Below are positions 26,376 through 39,231 of a stretch of DNA of 64,000 nt, piece after piece; the stretch's first letter is position 1; each line of letters opens with the position of its first letter. The notes below the pieces were generated by a model. That model searched no databases, had not been told where the DNA came from, and was given only the letters and a program-made list of their open reading frames with translations. The DNA lies in NCBI RefSeq assembly GCF_964204645.1, contig NC_134026.1, positions 24,012,650 to 24,076,649 of the forward strand, written 5' to 3'. Both the position numbers and the translations under genes were made by a program. Source of the stretch: Tubulanus polymorphus. Lineage: Eukaryota > Nemertea > Palaeonemertea > Tubulaniformes > Tubulanidae.

Positions 26376-29300
26376 ATGGCATTGTGGCGATATCGTGTAT
26401 CTACCTCTTTATTTGTTTTAATTTTGGGCAGCTTTGTCCCTTCAAATTGGGGCTTCGTTTATGAACCGTATTACAAAAATGGCATGCGACATAAAGATCC
26501 CATTGCCGAAAGTCGTGTGATGAGTTTGGAAGAGGCCGACGGTCCATTGCCTTGCGTGATGGATTTGAAACCGAATAGGAGTCGAAAGTTGTTACTCGAC
26601 TCGCCATTCCAAGTAATCCGATTCAACTGTTCGTGCCCCCATTCACCCATAATTCTCGAACGCAGAAACAATGAAAGCATCTACATTATCGTAAAAACAT
26701 CAGATTTCGTGGTAGCGAGACCGATGGTGTTGAAAGACCTTCGTCGTTGTATCAACAGGGACGACTGTGACCGCATTAGCGTATGGATTGATAATTGCGA
26801 CAAGGAAAAGGGATTTAAGATCGAACCGCTCCACATCGGACGTGTGAATTTCACTATCGAAATGATACAGTATTCTTACAACTCTCAGGGATTAAAAACA
26901 CCAAATGGCAGCCTATGGGACACGAAACTGTTGTACGAGTACAATTATAATGCGGTCGTCACGCGGAGGCGTAGAATGGTAGATACGGTCTTTGACGTGT
27001 TGATCGCGATGCTGGCCGTTCTGACTAGTTTCGCTGTCGGCTGCTTATGTGATGGTGAAAGCATCAAGAAACATTATAAGAATCCATTGGGTCTGATTGG
27101 TCTCTTAGTCTGCCAGCTTCTGCTAATGCCAACGGTATGTACCATAGACATAGTTAATTTTTATACTGCATATATATTTCTTTTTACTAGGATTGGGATT
27201 CGTCATCTCTATCTTGTGTCGCCCGTGCAATTTTCCGATGCACTTACTGAAATTGTACATTGTCCCGTATCAAGACCAAATAACTGTACGCTTCGCTGAA
27301 GTGATATATGAATAAATCTGTCAACCATGCGAAATACATGACATTGAAATGTATCCTTTTATTCTACATCTCGGTAATGTTTGCAGTAACAACATTGTCT
27401 CAGTCAACACATGGCTTGTCAATAAATAGAGATAATATGAAATCTGGTCATCAGCGTCATATGCTTCCCGCCGTTGAGCCGAGTCGGTGCTATTGCAGCT
27501 TCCACCATTGGATACCATACAACACCGAGATTAAAAATTAATACGCACTTACCATGAAAAAATTACTTACCCTCTTTTGTGGACACTTCTTGGCAATTCA
27601 TTAGACAAGATGTGGAATAACCAAAACAATTGGTTCGGCAGCTAATTTTGATTTTTACGAATTGTTGAATTCACCTTTTCACTATTTGAAGTATGCATAT
27701 ATCTAAAAATTGGTAAGGGTAATGTAAGATACAAGTATACTATAGCTTATATATGAACGGCGAAGATGAGGATAATGAATACGAACAGAGCGTCGTATAA
27801 CGAGGGGAGGTTATTTGTAGAACAAGAACTACAAGACGTGCATCTTATTTTGTTTTTAGTTCGTGAACTCTTATCTCTTTCCTACTTCTTTTCTGTGGTT
27901 TGTATCGTGCACAGGCGTTATCAACTCCGTCCTTGGCTTAAGAAATAGATGTATTGTTTTCCAGTTTACTAGGTTCTAGTAAATTGTGGTACTGTTTGAT
28001 TTTTTCCCATGTCGGCGTGGGAATAGTAACAAATGTTGTTTTAAGATATTTCGAATATTCTTTAAGTATCTCTTGACAATTGGAACTTCATTTTCCATTT
28101 ATAGCAGCTAGCCTTGGACTCTAAAACCATTCTTCCGTTGAGTAAACAAATGAATTTTCTGAGAAAGTAGTTTTCCGTTTTGTTGTTCAAACCATATATA
28201 CTAGCATGGTTGCTAATACGGGCCAGTATGAAGATCTTTCATTATGCAAATTAAGATGGAAAAACGGTAAAACGCCAATGACACAAATCACCCACCGCAT
28301 TATATACTCTACTCTCATGTTTATACATCGTAGCGGATTTTCCGTTAAGATATTCATCCTATTCGAGAAAATTTAGATTCTGTATATTGAGGGCTTCGTT
28401 TCTACTCAAGTTGTCATTGTCATTGATTCAATGTTGACGTTCAATGACATTAGTTTAGTATGGCATTCATGAACATGTTATTTCGACGGGTTCTTCAGCT
28501 GCAGAAAAACTGCCGTTAACCTATGACGCACAGTGAGGTTTGATCTGCCTCTCCGTCTATTTCCTGCAACGATTTCGATATCGATTCTTCCGCCATCACT
28601 CCTACGAGATTTATTGAACGCTCGATGTGATGTCGGAATATCAGCATATTGGCTTGCCTAACATCACGGCAATACACAAATTCGACCGGTAATATCCAAT
28701 TCAATGAGATACTTCAACGCTTTCAACTGATAGTAAAATAAGCCAATCTCTCCGCTGGTTCTACTGACACATTTAGCAGTCTAGTAAACATAGATGATGA
28801 GGGGTAGAAGGGAGGAAGGGAAAGATTTAAAGCTTAAAACAGATTATGTTAATCAATTCAACGCCTGCCAGTAGGAGTTGGAGTTAAATGCTAATTCGTG
28901 GCTGTTGATAATTTACTAAGTAAACACTAAAACCATCGGCTGCATGAGCAAATCCAACTTCATCACACAAAGAATGAACCATGTACGAAAACAGAACGTG
29001 ATTCAATTAGATTGGAAAACATTTGAATTATTAACATATATATACTAAGAATTACCCATGGGCAATCAGCTAATTACTTCACATTGAAGCATTATGTGCA
29101 TGTTTTATTTGAATTCCAAATAAGATTGCGTTCACATATTTCTTGATTCTTTAAAATAAATCGTTTAATCAAAACGTACTAAAATCTCGAAGGCTTTCTC
29201 ATTAGTATTCTGAGGACTGCCTAACCGGCCCTTTCGTCACAATCATGGAAATGGGGAACGTTTGATATACCGATGTTTGCACGAATCTGAATTATTGAAT

Positions 29301-30996
29301 TATGTGAATATCCAATGGGATTTCAACGGCCGGTCAGCATACCTCGGCAATTGGAGCGATCATTATACCGTCCCATTAACCCTAATGACACGGCTTCTTG
29401 GTGCCGTTGTGTAGCACATATTCGTCTGGAGGAAAATCTGGATGCTTAAGTTAATGAGCTTTCCTTTCGCTGTTTATAGAATCTGCGCAGACTAGCACGC
29501 AAACATCACATTTACCAGTACACAAAATCAGAAATCTATACCTTTACATGTACAGTTGTATCCATTGAGATGGAAACAGAAATCAATTCGTCGAATGAAA
29601 ATTTCAAGAGGCATCATGTATTGATGAAAAGTCAGTCGCGGATTCCTTTTTTCAAATTATTCTATGATTTTTATGTGCTCCATTGTGTATGAAAATTTCG
29701 TAAAGAGAAATAAAGAGATATTTTTTGTTTTACAGGTTGCGTACGGATTAGCAACGTGGCTCGTCTTGAGTAAAGAACTTACGCTCAGTTTATTACTGAT
29801 GGCCTCGATACCCGGAGGAGGTTTGGGACACTTGCTGTCGTTATCATTGGGAGGAGAGCATTCTCTGAGTCGTGCCAGCAATGCATTTTGTGTGATATTA
29901 GCCGTTGGTAAGCACTTTCGATACCTGAAGCACTCTTCTTATATATAACGCATATATGTTGAGTTCCCAGGGCAGAAGACATGTACACGATGTTAATATG
30001 TTGTAAAACTGTGGAATAATATGAATCTTGTTATGGACGTTTTATCGAGAAAAACACCAGGCTGCATCCCTCTCGCAATTTTAGATATGGCACAAGTGCG
30101 CTTACTGCAATTATGCCTACCATTTATAACTCTCTTCTTTTCTACTTTCATATTTCCTGTCAAATACTTCAGTTTGTACACTTTCAGTGACGTATATCCG
30201 ACTGCTCGGTTGCACACGCATTTTAATCGATGTCGCACGATTTTACCCGTTGATTTATTGTCGTTTCCTTTTTCTATTTTCAGGCACGTCGCCTCTGTGG
30301 ATCTTCGTGCTAAACGAGAAAACGATAATCAACGGGCCGGAGGTGATGAAGATCGATCTGTACAAAATTCCCATAGGCTTAGGAATGATTATGGTCCCTA
30401 TGGTGCTAGGTCTATTGTTACAACATTTCTACGAGTCTTCCGCCGAGGCCTTCCTCAACTGGATTATTAAACCCCTGCTGCTGTTAGCAAGCATCTTGTT
30501 CGGTACCCTCGGAGTGCACATTAACATGTATATGTTCAGTGTCATCGATTATGCAAGCGTTACCGCTTCGGCGACATTGCCATTAGCTGGGTTTCTGCTG
30601 GGCCTGGTTGCTGGTATCGTAACCCGACAGTCAATACCAAACATAAAAACAATGGCCGCGGAGTGCTCTGTCTCGAACTGTATGGTGACCATGTGTATTC
30701 TTCGGTTTTCGCTTTATCAACCGGAGGCGGACATCGCTTCCGCATTGCCCATTTGGGGCATTTTCTTCGCACCTGTACCCGTTATATGCACATTTATTAC
30801 GTTCAAAGTAATCAAAACTGCACTTGGATATATGCAAATAAACAAAGACAAAGAAGGAAATTTTAGCATAGCGTCGAGTTTGGCACAAGTTACTCAGGTG
30901 TCAGCTTTATCCACGCCATATCTAGTCGGGGAAGGCTCGGAAGTTGATGACGAAGGCCAGAATCTCATTGACCAAGAAAAAGTGACCGTATTATAG
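26376..30996 (+). CDS. SLC10-family membrane transporter, P3-like, with large N-terminal ectodomain
   Basis: Three coding exons, 26376-27134, 29736-29907 and 30284-30996, join in phase to give 547 residues; a possible acceptor at 26219 opens the first. Residues 1-26 are a signal peptide. About 27-200 form a Cys-containing, N-glycosylated (NCS, NES, NFT, NGS) ectodomain like that of SLC10A3/P3 and SLC10A5. From about 204 there are 9-10 membrane segments of the bile-acid:sodium symporter fold (VFDVLIAMLAVL, LLVCQLLLMPTVAYGLATW, SIPGGGLGHLLSL, VILAVGTSPLWIF, and so on). Several positions that bind sodium in NTCP appear changed: the GGNLSN motif reads GGGLGH (280-285), and the ETxxQN motif reads ECSVSN (437-442). 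The tail is acidic and cytosolic. An AATAAA at 31793 may end the transcript. The SLC10 assignment is firm; the substrate is unknown. Confidence 0.9.
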
Positions 30997-33777
30997 GATC
31001 TTGATGCAGTGACTCTTGAAATCATTACGTGAGGGCTTTCTTGGTATCACCCGCGGTGAATATGAAAATGGTGCCATATTGGTGCCAAATGTGAATTTAG
31101 AATATATGAAGATATTCGAGGTCATGTGATGTATCAGTGCTCTTATTTACCATTCGATATGGCAGCCCTGTTATCACGAACTTGCCGGTAACAACAGATG
31201 ACATAAGTTGCTAGGACCAGCCAGCCATTACGCATTAAAGTATATACCACCAGGAATGCTTCGGAGCTGATGCTACAAGTAGTGATCAAAGCCATTCGTT
31301 CATACACAGAGCTTCCTACGAACACAGTACAGGACAAAATGCAATCAATATGAATGAATATTGCCGTGTCTGTGATCTACCACAACCACCATCACCGCCA
31401 TCCATGAATATCCTCGATCCACCAGCACATCGTACTGCAAATTGATTCTTATAGAGCTACATATGCATACTGCATTGAATAACGGCAGGATAGCTTGCCA
31501 AATATAATAATAGGGATATCATGGTTTATATTGTTGATTTTATGGCGAGAATATATTCCCACCTCTACGTTTGCATGGCTTCCGTGTGGTTCATTTTCAT
31601 CCGCATGTAACGCAGTAAACATTAATACACAGTAGGCATGTTTTACATTAGTAGTCAGCTGCTTGTATGCAAATAAAAAGTGTTTTTTCAAGAGTTGTTC
31701 AGATATAAGAGGGAAGGCATCGATCGAAATTCTTGTGACTCGCATCTAAAATTCAACCAAATCGTTAGAATTGTTGGAATGAGAGAGTGGAAAATAAATG
31801 TAGATTATCAAATGTACCTAAATTCAACATAGTAAATGCACACAAGAATGAAATGGAGATCAAAAATTAAATGTTGTCTTAGAGACTTTATTTATACTTT
31901 TATACACGGCATAATGATAATATAAAACTAAACTAATAATGATAATATGCAAGATTTATCTCCTGTGACCATAAGTTTCATTCATCTTTGAATATGCAGA
32001 ATGTATGATTCATCAATATATCAAAACGTTTCACCGTGAAGTCTTTTTAGCAATATTCATTGGCCACGTTGGTCAAAATGCAAAATCGATGAATAACGCA
32101 TTTTATTCAGATAGGCTACCGGCCTGCCGTACACTGGTCTTTTTTCATTTTTGCGAATCGCTTGAGGTTAAATCCGGTTAACGGGGAATGTTCTTCGACT
32201 TTATAGTTGATTTATATAAATCATATATATTATAATGTATTCCACCGTGGTTTCCACGCACGTAAGTGTATATAAACTTATCTCAAATCTTTTCAAGATC
32301 TACCCATGAATTACTATCTCCCTTTCGCTCTCTATTTCCCGTTTCACATTACGACTAATGCAAATGCTTATCTTGATAGTCTCTTTCACCTTTTCAATCG
32401 GACGTACAAAATACATTTACTAACTATAAAGAGGTTGTATAGGAGCGTTATTCCACAATATAGGATGCTAATATGGTTTGAAATAGAAATATCTATAGAA
32501 ATTGAAAGTTTCGTGTGATAGCCAAAAAAATGAAGGTCAAACGTAGGTTTGTATTAGCAAGGTTTGTTTCGCGGAAAAAGCAGCGATATCAAATTATTAT
32601 ATTTCGCGCTTGGTAAGCTATTAATAGTAAAAGTTGTACAAATTTGCAGTTTGAAATAGATAAATCATAATTCATATATTCTCATTTTAGTCCACATAGC
32701 CACTCATATTATGACTATTACACGATTTACTATGATATACCTGAATACTGTTTGCGCTTGGCACTTTTTTATATCATAACAATATTATCAATACATACAC
32801 CATCGTCACATTTTCAATATATAGAACAATATACCGTTAAATTATATATGAATATTACTGTAAAGTTTTACACATCTTTAGGGACTCACTCTATCGTCGA
32901 AAACTCATTTTCATTTTTAGATCCTATTTTTAAGTGTTTTCTCTTGATCTCGGGATAGTGAGGCGTGGTATTGAGGATGCATTGCTCAGAATATTAGGCC
33001 TATGGTTATAAAAGTTTGACCGGCGGTGTGTGACCTTGGGCGCTCGTTTTTGATAAACGCACGTATGCAATTTTTCGTGTGTCATATTCTTCATGCAAAA
33101 ATATATATATATACATATGTATACATAAAATATCTACTTCTTACGAGTTCGCTTCCAATCTGTCCGGTCTTACGTACGTAAGTAATCACATTATTAATTT
33201 TCCTGATAAGAATAATAGCTATGATATTGATATCGATGTTAAATAGTTATGATGATAATGATAATGACAAAAATCGCTTGTTAATTTGCCAATGCTTATG
33301 TTATCTGCTGCTTAGAAGAAAAATACTCGCTTATATACGCTTCCTTCGTTTTACCAACAACTACCTATTTGTGAATATTCTATAGTACATTTATTTTCTT
33401 AACTCCTTACTTCTCTTCTTGCACTCGTGACTTTATTCTCTTTCGCCGTAGTTCAAATTTGGGGGTGCTAGAAAGCGCGTATCCCTGAGATAACACATTT
33501 TAACGAACTCATGACGAACAGTTTAAAACATCATTTCTTCTTATCATCTGAAATTTTCAATATTGGATTAAAAAAGTGGCATCTGGATGGTTGTAGGTTT
33601 GTCGATGATCTTGATAATGTTGATGGTAATACTGAAATCTTCCTTACAAGATAATAGACAAAAGTTATATAATACGTGGTTAATGTATAGAATTTTATTG
33701 TTATTATTAACTGCTGAGTTTCTTATTCTGATACCCATTTTTATTTGATTCTTGTGCATCGTTGAACGTTGAATGTA
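30997..33777. other. 3' UTR of the SLC10 gene, then no recognised gene
   Basis: AATAAA at 31793-31798 is a reasonable end for the SLC10 transcript. The rest is very AT-rich with short frames only; a short alternating TA run lies near 33103-33118. Nothing else is identifiable. Confidence 0.4.
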
Positions 33778-34375
33778 GATGCAGTATTCTGCTTTTTGAC
33801 CCACTTGGAATTTTAGTCCCAGCAGAATATTGCGTTCACTTTTCGTCCGTCGTTCATCGGATCCGTACGTTCGTCCACCCAACAGTAGACGGAAGCCAGC
33901 TTGGACCCATCAGCATAAGCAAAATTTGGTCAATCGGACACAAGATAGCCGTCCTGTGACCTGTCTGTGCCCATTTTCAGTCAATTCTTACGTAATCCAC
34001 AGCCATTTTAGTCTGATCACTCCTCATTCGTAGACGAAGACAATACCATCAGGTTTTAACTTATAGTAATGATATTTTATAATTGATTACACTGTCATAG
34101 GTCACATCTCTTCAAATGGAATTATGATTACCTATGATTACCTATTATGAATATTGAATCATATACAATTTGTCTATTTGTCCCAATGCATATTTTGTAA
34201 CCGTATTTAATCGAAAAGTTGTAGCTCATAACAGGTTCTATGATTGTGTTGAGTTTCAAGGTAACTGATTACTGTATTTGTTCACCAAGGGCGTTGAATA
34301 TTGAAATTGTCAGATTGTCAAGTATTTCACCAACGGGACGTGGTATCCCTAGGCCCCTAGTTAACTTCATCGATG
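33778..34375 (+). mobile_element. Interspersed element, copy A (diverged)
   Basis: The left end (cccacttggaattttagtcc ... attgcgttcactt) matches the left end of the element at 60648. A gap-rich middle follows with 'caatcggacacaagatagcc' and 'gccgtcctgtgacc'. The right part from about 34188 matches the internal repeat unit and right end of copy B (gttgtagctcataac, ttctatgattgtg, gggcgttgaatattgaaatt, ggcccctagtt). It holds no long open frame. The divergence suggests an older insertion than copy B. Confidence 0.7.
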
Positions 34376-35843
34376 GTTATATGCTGAACTATATCCCAAA
34401 TTGTAAACGATTATCTCTTTTCCGATGACCATACATAGTTCCTGGAAGTACTGTACTGTAGTTAAGAGAAAGAAAATACTGAGAGTAGGTGTGGGTGTTT
34501 CGAACGTTTTTTTTTTCATTTAATTTTATCAACAATTTCTTTAATATGCATTGTGTCCGAATGTCTTCACTGAGCTTCATGACTATATTTGGGATGCTTT
34601 TAACTGCTTAATTGTAAAAACTTTTCCATTCGTATTTAATTTATTGGTCTTTGATTTATTAGTGTATTTTCATTATAGCGGTAAAGCTCTATACCTTTCA
34701 ATATCCACGTATCTCTAATTATCGCAATGCATTATTTTCCTGCAGTTCAGCAAAATTAGGAATTTAATGAAAATAGAACATTTGAGATATGTTTATGAAT
34801 TATAGATTTCTTAGAACTCCTTCACGTACGTTAATTTTGATAAATGTTTTGTTTCAATGTTATGTATAGCAGGAAAGTTATTTTTCAAAATAACGTGTCA
34901 TTTAAGTGTTACTATTTTAAACCTCTAGACTTTAGTATTAAACATGTCTTATATCAAATTTCCCATGTAGCCATAAATATAGGATTCAGTATATACGATT
35001 ATGTTAATATATTAGAATTTCGTCCTGTTTGCAACTATACAAACTGTAAATATGTACATTTATTTCAAGACAATCTAAACAATGAAATCTCGTCTCATTA
35101 TCATGTATGTCCGACTACTCATTTTTCGCGTGTCAATTTTTTCCCTTGATATCATAGCCACGTTTTTTGGCTCTTGCTACCCCTGTTTATTGTCTATTTC
35201 TAATTTCCGAGATTCTTAGAAATCCACATTTCTTTCATAACCCTTACAGAAATCATAGGCCAGTTCTATAGACTGGGTATCCACTCCCCTATATCAAGTG
35301 GCTAACTTCTATAGTTAACAATAGCAAACGATGGGATTTTTCAAATGAAACCTAGTCTAAAAACGGGCGCTAGGGTTATTTTATTCATCGTTCTCATTAC
35401 AATTTTCTTACACTCGTTTCATGTTATATCAATGCACACTTCAATCTACGATGCAGGTACAGGTATTACGATACAGCGATCTAATGTACTTCAAAGGTGA
35501 CAAATTCAACTTTCAATCAGACGACGATAATTCATGTATTGTCCATATTTAAGAGTGAAAAATTTCCGCCGTGAGTGAAATCCAACTTGTTTTTTCCTCT
35601 TTGAATAAATATTTCAAAGGATTTAAAAAACTACACCTTTCGTTGTATTTCCTGCTGCTCGGTGTATTGGTAAAGATAATAAGAAATAAGACGCGGAATT
35701 AGTTGAATTTATGTAACAAAAGTCGATCATTATGCATCATTGTCTTGTACGTGGATATGTAGACGATGAAGTTTCTACAGTCAATTAGCGGTCGTTTCTG
35801 TCGAAGATTTTCATGTAGAATGGTATTTCAGTTGCTTCTTTCA
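34376..35843. other. No recognised gene
   Basis: AT-rich, short frames only. The plus-strand frame 34844-35149 (about 100 codons) is low-complexity in composition and has no resemblance to a known family. Confidence 0.4.
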
Positions 35844-35852
35844 GTAACCCAA

Positions 35853-38842
35853 ATGAGCGGAACCATTCCGCAGCCAAATCCGCCCGCAGGACACGAACGA
35901 AAGAAAGATACGCTGAATAAAAGAGCTACGGCAAGTAGGTAAGGTGGCTGATCAGGGACAAAAAAATTGTGATGATTGTTTTAACGCCACGTAAGATCTA
36001 CGTAAAAACAAAAAGAAAAAAATTATTGATTTTACGTGTTATTCACGTAAAAACAATTCTTTTACAGTTTTACATAGATTTTACTTGGCGTAGTAACAAT
36101 TTTGGGGATACAATTTTTTGTCGCGTATCAGCTTTGAAAAAGCCACGATGTACCTGATCAGCCGCCCTACGGGCAAGCGCGTATTCACCCACCCGGTATG
36201 GTGTCACAAAGTTACTGGTCACAATATATAATTCAAAATCTTTTGACGTCAAGGTCTTAAGAGACCATTACCAGAGTACCAAGACGATACGCTACGATAC
36301 GATATCTCAATTCAAAGATCTACAGGTGAGTTAATGTATGAAATTTGCTGAGGAATAAGTAATTGTAAATATTTATCCATACTTCAAATATTTCCAACAG
36401 TGTGTCCAACCATATAACTTTCAGTTAGGAACCAAAGGACACTTAAAAGTTTGAAAGCAAAGTTGTGAGTATGTCATTCACGGGCTTTTGAATGAGTTCG
36501 TAATTCATTTTCGTACGTATTTACCTTAACTCCGCTGGGAAATTCGTGCATTGCGTTCGTTCGAACAAAGAATCGAAAGTCATAATTTTCCCAGAATGTA
36601 TACAACAAGGAAAATATAGTTCACTAGAGTATAAAACAACGTAACGACAAAGGTAATTTGTCACACTTACGCTAACACAGATCTAGATAAGTTGTTCTGC
36701 TGAACGAAAATCTTCAAAAACCGATTAAGCAAAACGCGTTACTGAATCTCAATTCTGGAAAATGGCTGCTTTGATGGCTGCTCTCCGTATGAGGGAGAAA
36801 GTGGCGTATGGTCGTGACCCCTCAACGAGTACAGGAACGCGAATCTCGCTGCTGGGCAGACGTCGAGAACCGCCGAAGAAATACGAGCCGACGTACAAAA
36901 CGCAGCCGGATAAGCGTGTGTTTCCGGAAAAGTGTCAGAGGATAATCAGCGATTGTTTCGAGAAGAAACTGCATGACGTCAAATATCAAGCGCAAGCGTG
37001 TAACAAACTCGGTAAAGATCTGGCGACGCTCATAAAAAATCAAGTGAAGATGCTCGGATACAAACGTTTTCGTATCATTGTCGACGTGATGCTCGGGCCT
37101 GTGGACAATACATCAGTGACTGTCTCCAGTCAGTGTTTATGGAATCCTCTCACTGATACGTACGCCGAATGTTCGTATCGAAATGATTCGATATTTGCTG
37201 TCGGTTTAGTGTACGCTATTTATCAAGAATGAAATAAACAATATACATGTTAACCTATATCATGTCTATTACTTGGTAACGTAATTGTGTTTTATTCAAA
37301 TTATATATACAAATACAAGTAATTCATACATCAATATATAGCATGTATTTACCGTTATAGTACTGGTTACTACAATTTGTAAACATTATTTGAATACATG
37401 AGCTATGAATGAAATCCTTTACACATTTTCTATCTGCGGGGTACTTTCTTTTTCTCGGATGTTTTGAAATCCTGAACGACTCCCTTTTTCAGATGCCATA
37501 TTAGAAAACTAGTGGGCATTTCATTGTTTAGTGAATCTAATTTTCTACTGTGTTCTACGCGGCAGTACTTCTTGCAGTAGCTTTTGTCCTTGTACGTACA
37601 TTTGGCGAGGCATCGGGTCATGATGAAACATCTTTGTTCGCAGATCTTTTTGTATCTTGCATAATCTTTCGCCGTCGTTCGACCATCGTTCAAATTTGGA
37701 GAACAGCCTTTCTCGCATCTCATGAGGTTTTCGGTTGTGTCATGTCGGAGATCTCTAACAGCAATCGAGGCCTCTAAAAAGAGCAGCCCTGTAGAAATAA
37801 TCATGACCTCTACATTAATAACAGCATTCATTTCAAACTAAGGAAAAAACGAAGACATATATCACGATTTGAGTACTGAGATATAGAATATTCTACGAAT
37901 TTGTTGGAGTCAATATTGATTGACGAAAGGCACTAAGTGGCAGATTTCTTAAATTCAGTTGATTTATAGATTTGTTTACGTAGAATGGGTTAGATCATAC
38001 TCAACTTGCTTGATTATTATTGAACTGAACTGAACTGAACTGAATTGAACTATTTTGGCAACGAATTTGAATCTTAGATTGAACCTTTGGCTTTTGAAAA
38101 GCCTGTGAAAATTCATCGATAGAAAATCTACCTGACTAAATAGGTGCAGAATAGGTACACAAATCTAAAAAGAAAATTAAGTGCAAGATATCGCTCACCA
38201 CAAAACATCAGTAACGAAACCGAGTGCAGCATTGTCCCTTCGTGTCCTCAAGTGCCTCACTGCAAATTATTCTGTGATGATGCGATACTATCATCATTAT
38301 CAATATACATTGCCGCGGACTACGCTGTATGAATTACGTCACTTAATAACCACTTTCACGAATAATAAGTACAATCATTGTAAATGTGTTTTTCCTGCTA
38401 CTGGTTATCAAACCTTTAAGGAAATTATACGTTATGATAATAATATAATCATATATCTATCGAAGGAATTGATATATATGTCGTTGATCGTCTCATTATT
38501 AACCATAAGCTCAAGTTTGATTCTTTTCACACAAAGTATGTATAGATAGATGGCGAATGTAGCCGTTTCGCCTGTCGTTGCAACGATGCTGTCAAAATAT
38601 ATTAGCTAAATAAGAGATAGATGATATATGAATCAGGTTAAGTAATGAAGATGTAATACAAAATTAAAATTGAGCGAAAAGAAGATTAAAAACCATTCAC
38701 TTAATTTATGTTGCGTTCTTATTTCTAATTAGCTCCTACAGGTTACAGGCGTAAAGAATCGTATAAAAAATCCGTCCCTGAGGATTTGAATACAATGACG
38801 GCTCGTCCGCGCATGGCCATAATTACATCGATTTTCGGCTAA
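35853..38842 (+). CDS. Candidate two-exon small basic protein spanning two other genes
   Basis: Exon 35853-35938 starts with ATG soon after a strong acceptor (ttgcttctttcag, ending at 35844) and encodes MSGTIPQPNPPAGHE and a Lys/Arg-rich stretch, ending in phase 2 at gtaagg. The acceptor ending at 38748 opens an exon to 38842 that continues in frame (RRKESYKKSVPEDL, then TARPRMAIITSIFG) to TAA. The joined product would be 59 residues, basic, with no motif I know. Its 2.8-kb intron would contain the Tctex1 gene and the CX3C secreted-protein gene. The first exon is convincing as an exon; the join is an inference from phase and base composition, and the exon could instead splice elsewhere. Confidence 0.3.
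36630..36636 (+). promoter_or_regulatory. Possible TATA box of the Tctex1 gene
   Basis: TATAAAA lies about 130 bases before the start codon of the intronless gene at 36762, which would allow a 5' UTR of about 100 bases. It is supported only by motif and position. Confidence 0.35.
36762..37232 (+). CDS. Tctex1-domain protein (dynein light chain Tctex-type family)
   Basis: Intronless 156-residue frame. Residues 1-45 are a basic, low-complexity leader (Arg/Pro-rich, ending KKYEPTYKT). About 50-156 make the Tctex1 fold: VFPEKCQRIISDCFEKKL, KYQAQACNKLGKDLATLIKN, YKRFRIIVDVMLG, SSQCLWNPLTDTYAECSY, and the family's typical last strand SIFAVGLVYAIYQE. The basic leader and the sequence are closer to the DYNLT5/TCTEX1D1-DYNLT4 group than to classic DYNLT1/3. 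Members are accessory subunits of cytoplasmic or ciliary dynein and bind dynein intermediate chains. An AATAAA at 37233-37238 directly follows the stop. The gene converges on the minus-strand gene at 37430 with about 200 bases between stop codons. Confidence 0.9.
   Translation: MAALMAALRMREKVAYGRDPSTSTGTRISLLGRRREPPKKYEPTYKTQPDKRVFPEKCQRIISDCFEKKLHDVKYQAQACNKLGKDLATLIKNQVKMLGYKRFRIIVDVMLGPVDNTSVTVSSQCLWNPLTDTYAECSYRNDSIFAVGLVYAIYQE
37291..37296 (-). terminator. Poly(A) signal AATAAA for the CX3C secreted-protein gene
   Basis: AATAAA on the minus strand about 135 bases past the stop codon of the 37430-37831 gene. With the plus-strand signal at 37233 the two convergent transcripts would end within about 100 bases of each other. 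Confidence 0.5.
37430..37831 (-). CDS. Small secreted protein with four CX3C motifs (unrecognised family)
   Basis: Intronless frame of 133 residues. The N-terminus has a hydrophobic core (MIISTGLLFLEASIAV, 10-25) fitting a signal peptide with cleavage near 25. The mature part has exactly eight cysteines in four CX3C pairs, at 39/43, 64/68, 74/78 and 86/90, on sequences rich in Lys and Arg (CEKGC, CEQRC, CLAKC, CKKYC). This spacing favours helices pinned by disulfides, as in helical-hairpin proteins, although the known CX3C proteins of mitochondria lack a signal peptide. The C-terminus is basic (SEKKKVPRR). A possible minus-strand TATA box (TATAAATC) lies at 37961-37968. I know no matching family; a secreted peptide, matrix or defence role are all possible. 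Confidence 0.6.
   Translation of the reverse strand: MNAVINVEVMIISTGLLFLEASIAVRDLRHDTTENLMRCEKGCSPNLNDGRTTAKDYARYKKICEQRCFIMTRCLAKCTYKDKSYCKKYCRVEHSRKLDSLNNEMPTSFLIWHLKKGVVQDFKTSEKKKVPRR
38021..38050. repeat. Pentanucleotide microsatellite (TGAAC)6
   Basis: Six units of tgaac, one with a single substitution (tgaat). Confidence 0.9.
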
Positions 38843-39018
38843 CGAGAGTGATCAGATTTTATATTGCGACGTGATATTAATTTCAGTGATAGAGAGGAGC
38901 AAGTACTCTTCGCTAGGCGCGAGTCTAATAACTCGGTACAATGAATACATGTAACATAAAGCGTTCGGGGTTTTAACTGAAAATAACGTTTCAGACGCAC
39001 GCGGACTAGTTGAAGTTA

Positions 39019-39231
39019 ATGACATGTTGTATGTGCTGCTGCAAGCGACGCAAAATTCTATTGAGATCAACGCAAGATCACTACCTTGCACGACAGCGAG
39101 TATCTAATCACACCTTTGGCCGTAGCGGCGACTCCGGTCGATTTTCGAGTTCGGGCACCGTCGACGACAAATCGCGGCCGAAGTTCGCACGTTGTCTACA
39201 CTCGCAACTGAAATCACACGGCATTGGGTAA
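39019..39231 (+). CDS. Hypothetical 70-residue ORF or exon with a cysteine cluster
   Basis: ATG at 39019 follows an in-frame stop and a plausible acceptor (aacgtttcag ending at 38994). The product begins MTCCMCCCKRRK, a cluster typical of palmitoylated juxtamembrane segments. It continues as a basic, Ser/Gly-rich chain (RQRVSNHTFGRSGDSGRFSS) to TAA at 39231. Base composition is more GC-rich than the flanks. The end could also be a donor (gg then gtaata). No family was recognised; it may be one exon of a larger gene rather than a complete protein. Confidence 0.3.
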   Translation: MTCCMCCCKRRKILLRSTQDHYLARQRVSNHTFGRSGDSGRFSSSGTVDDKSRPKFARCLHSQLKSHGIG

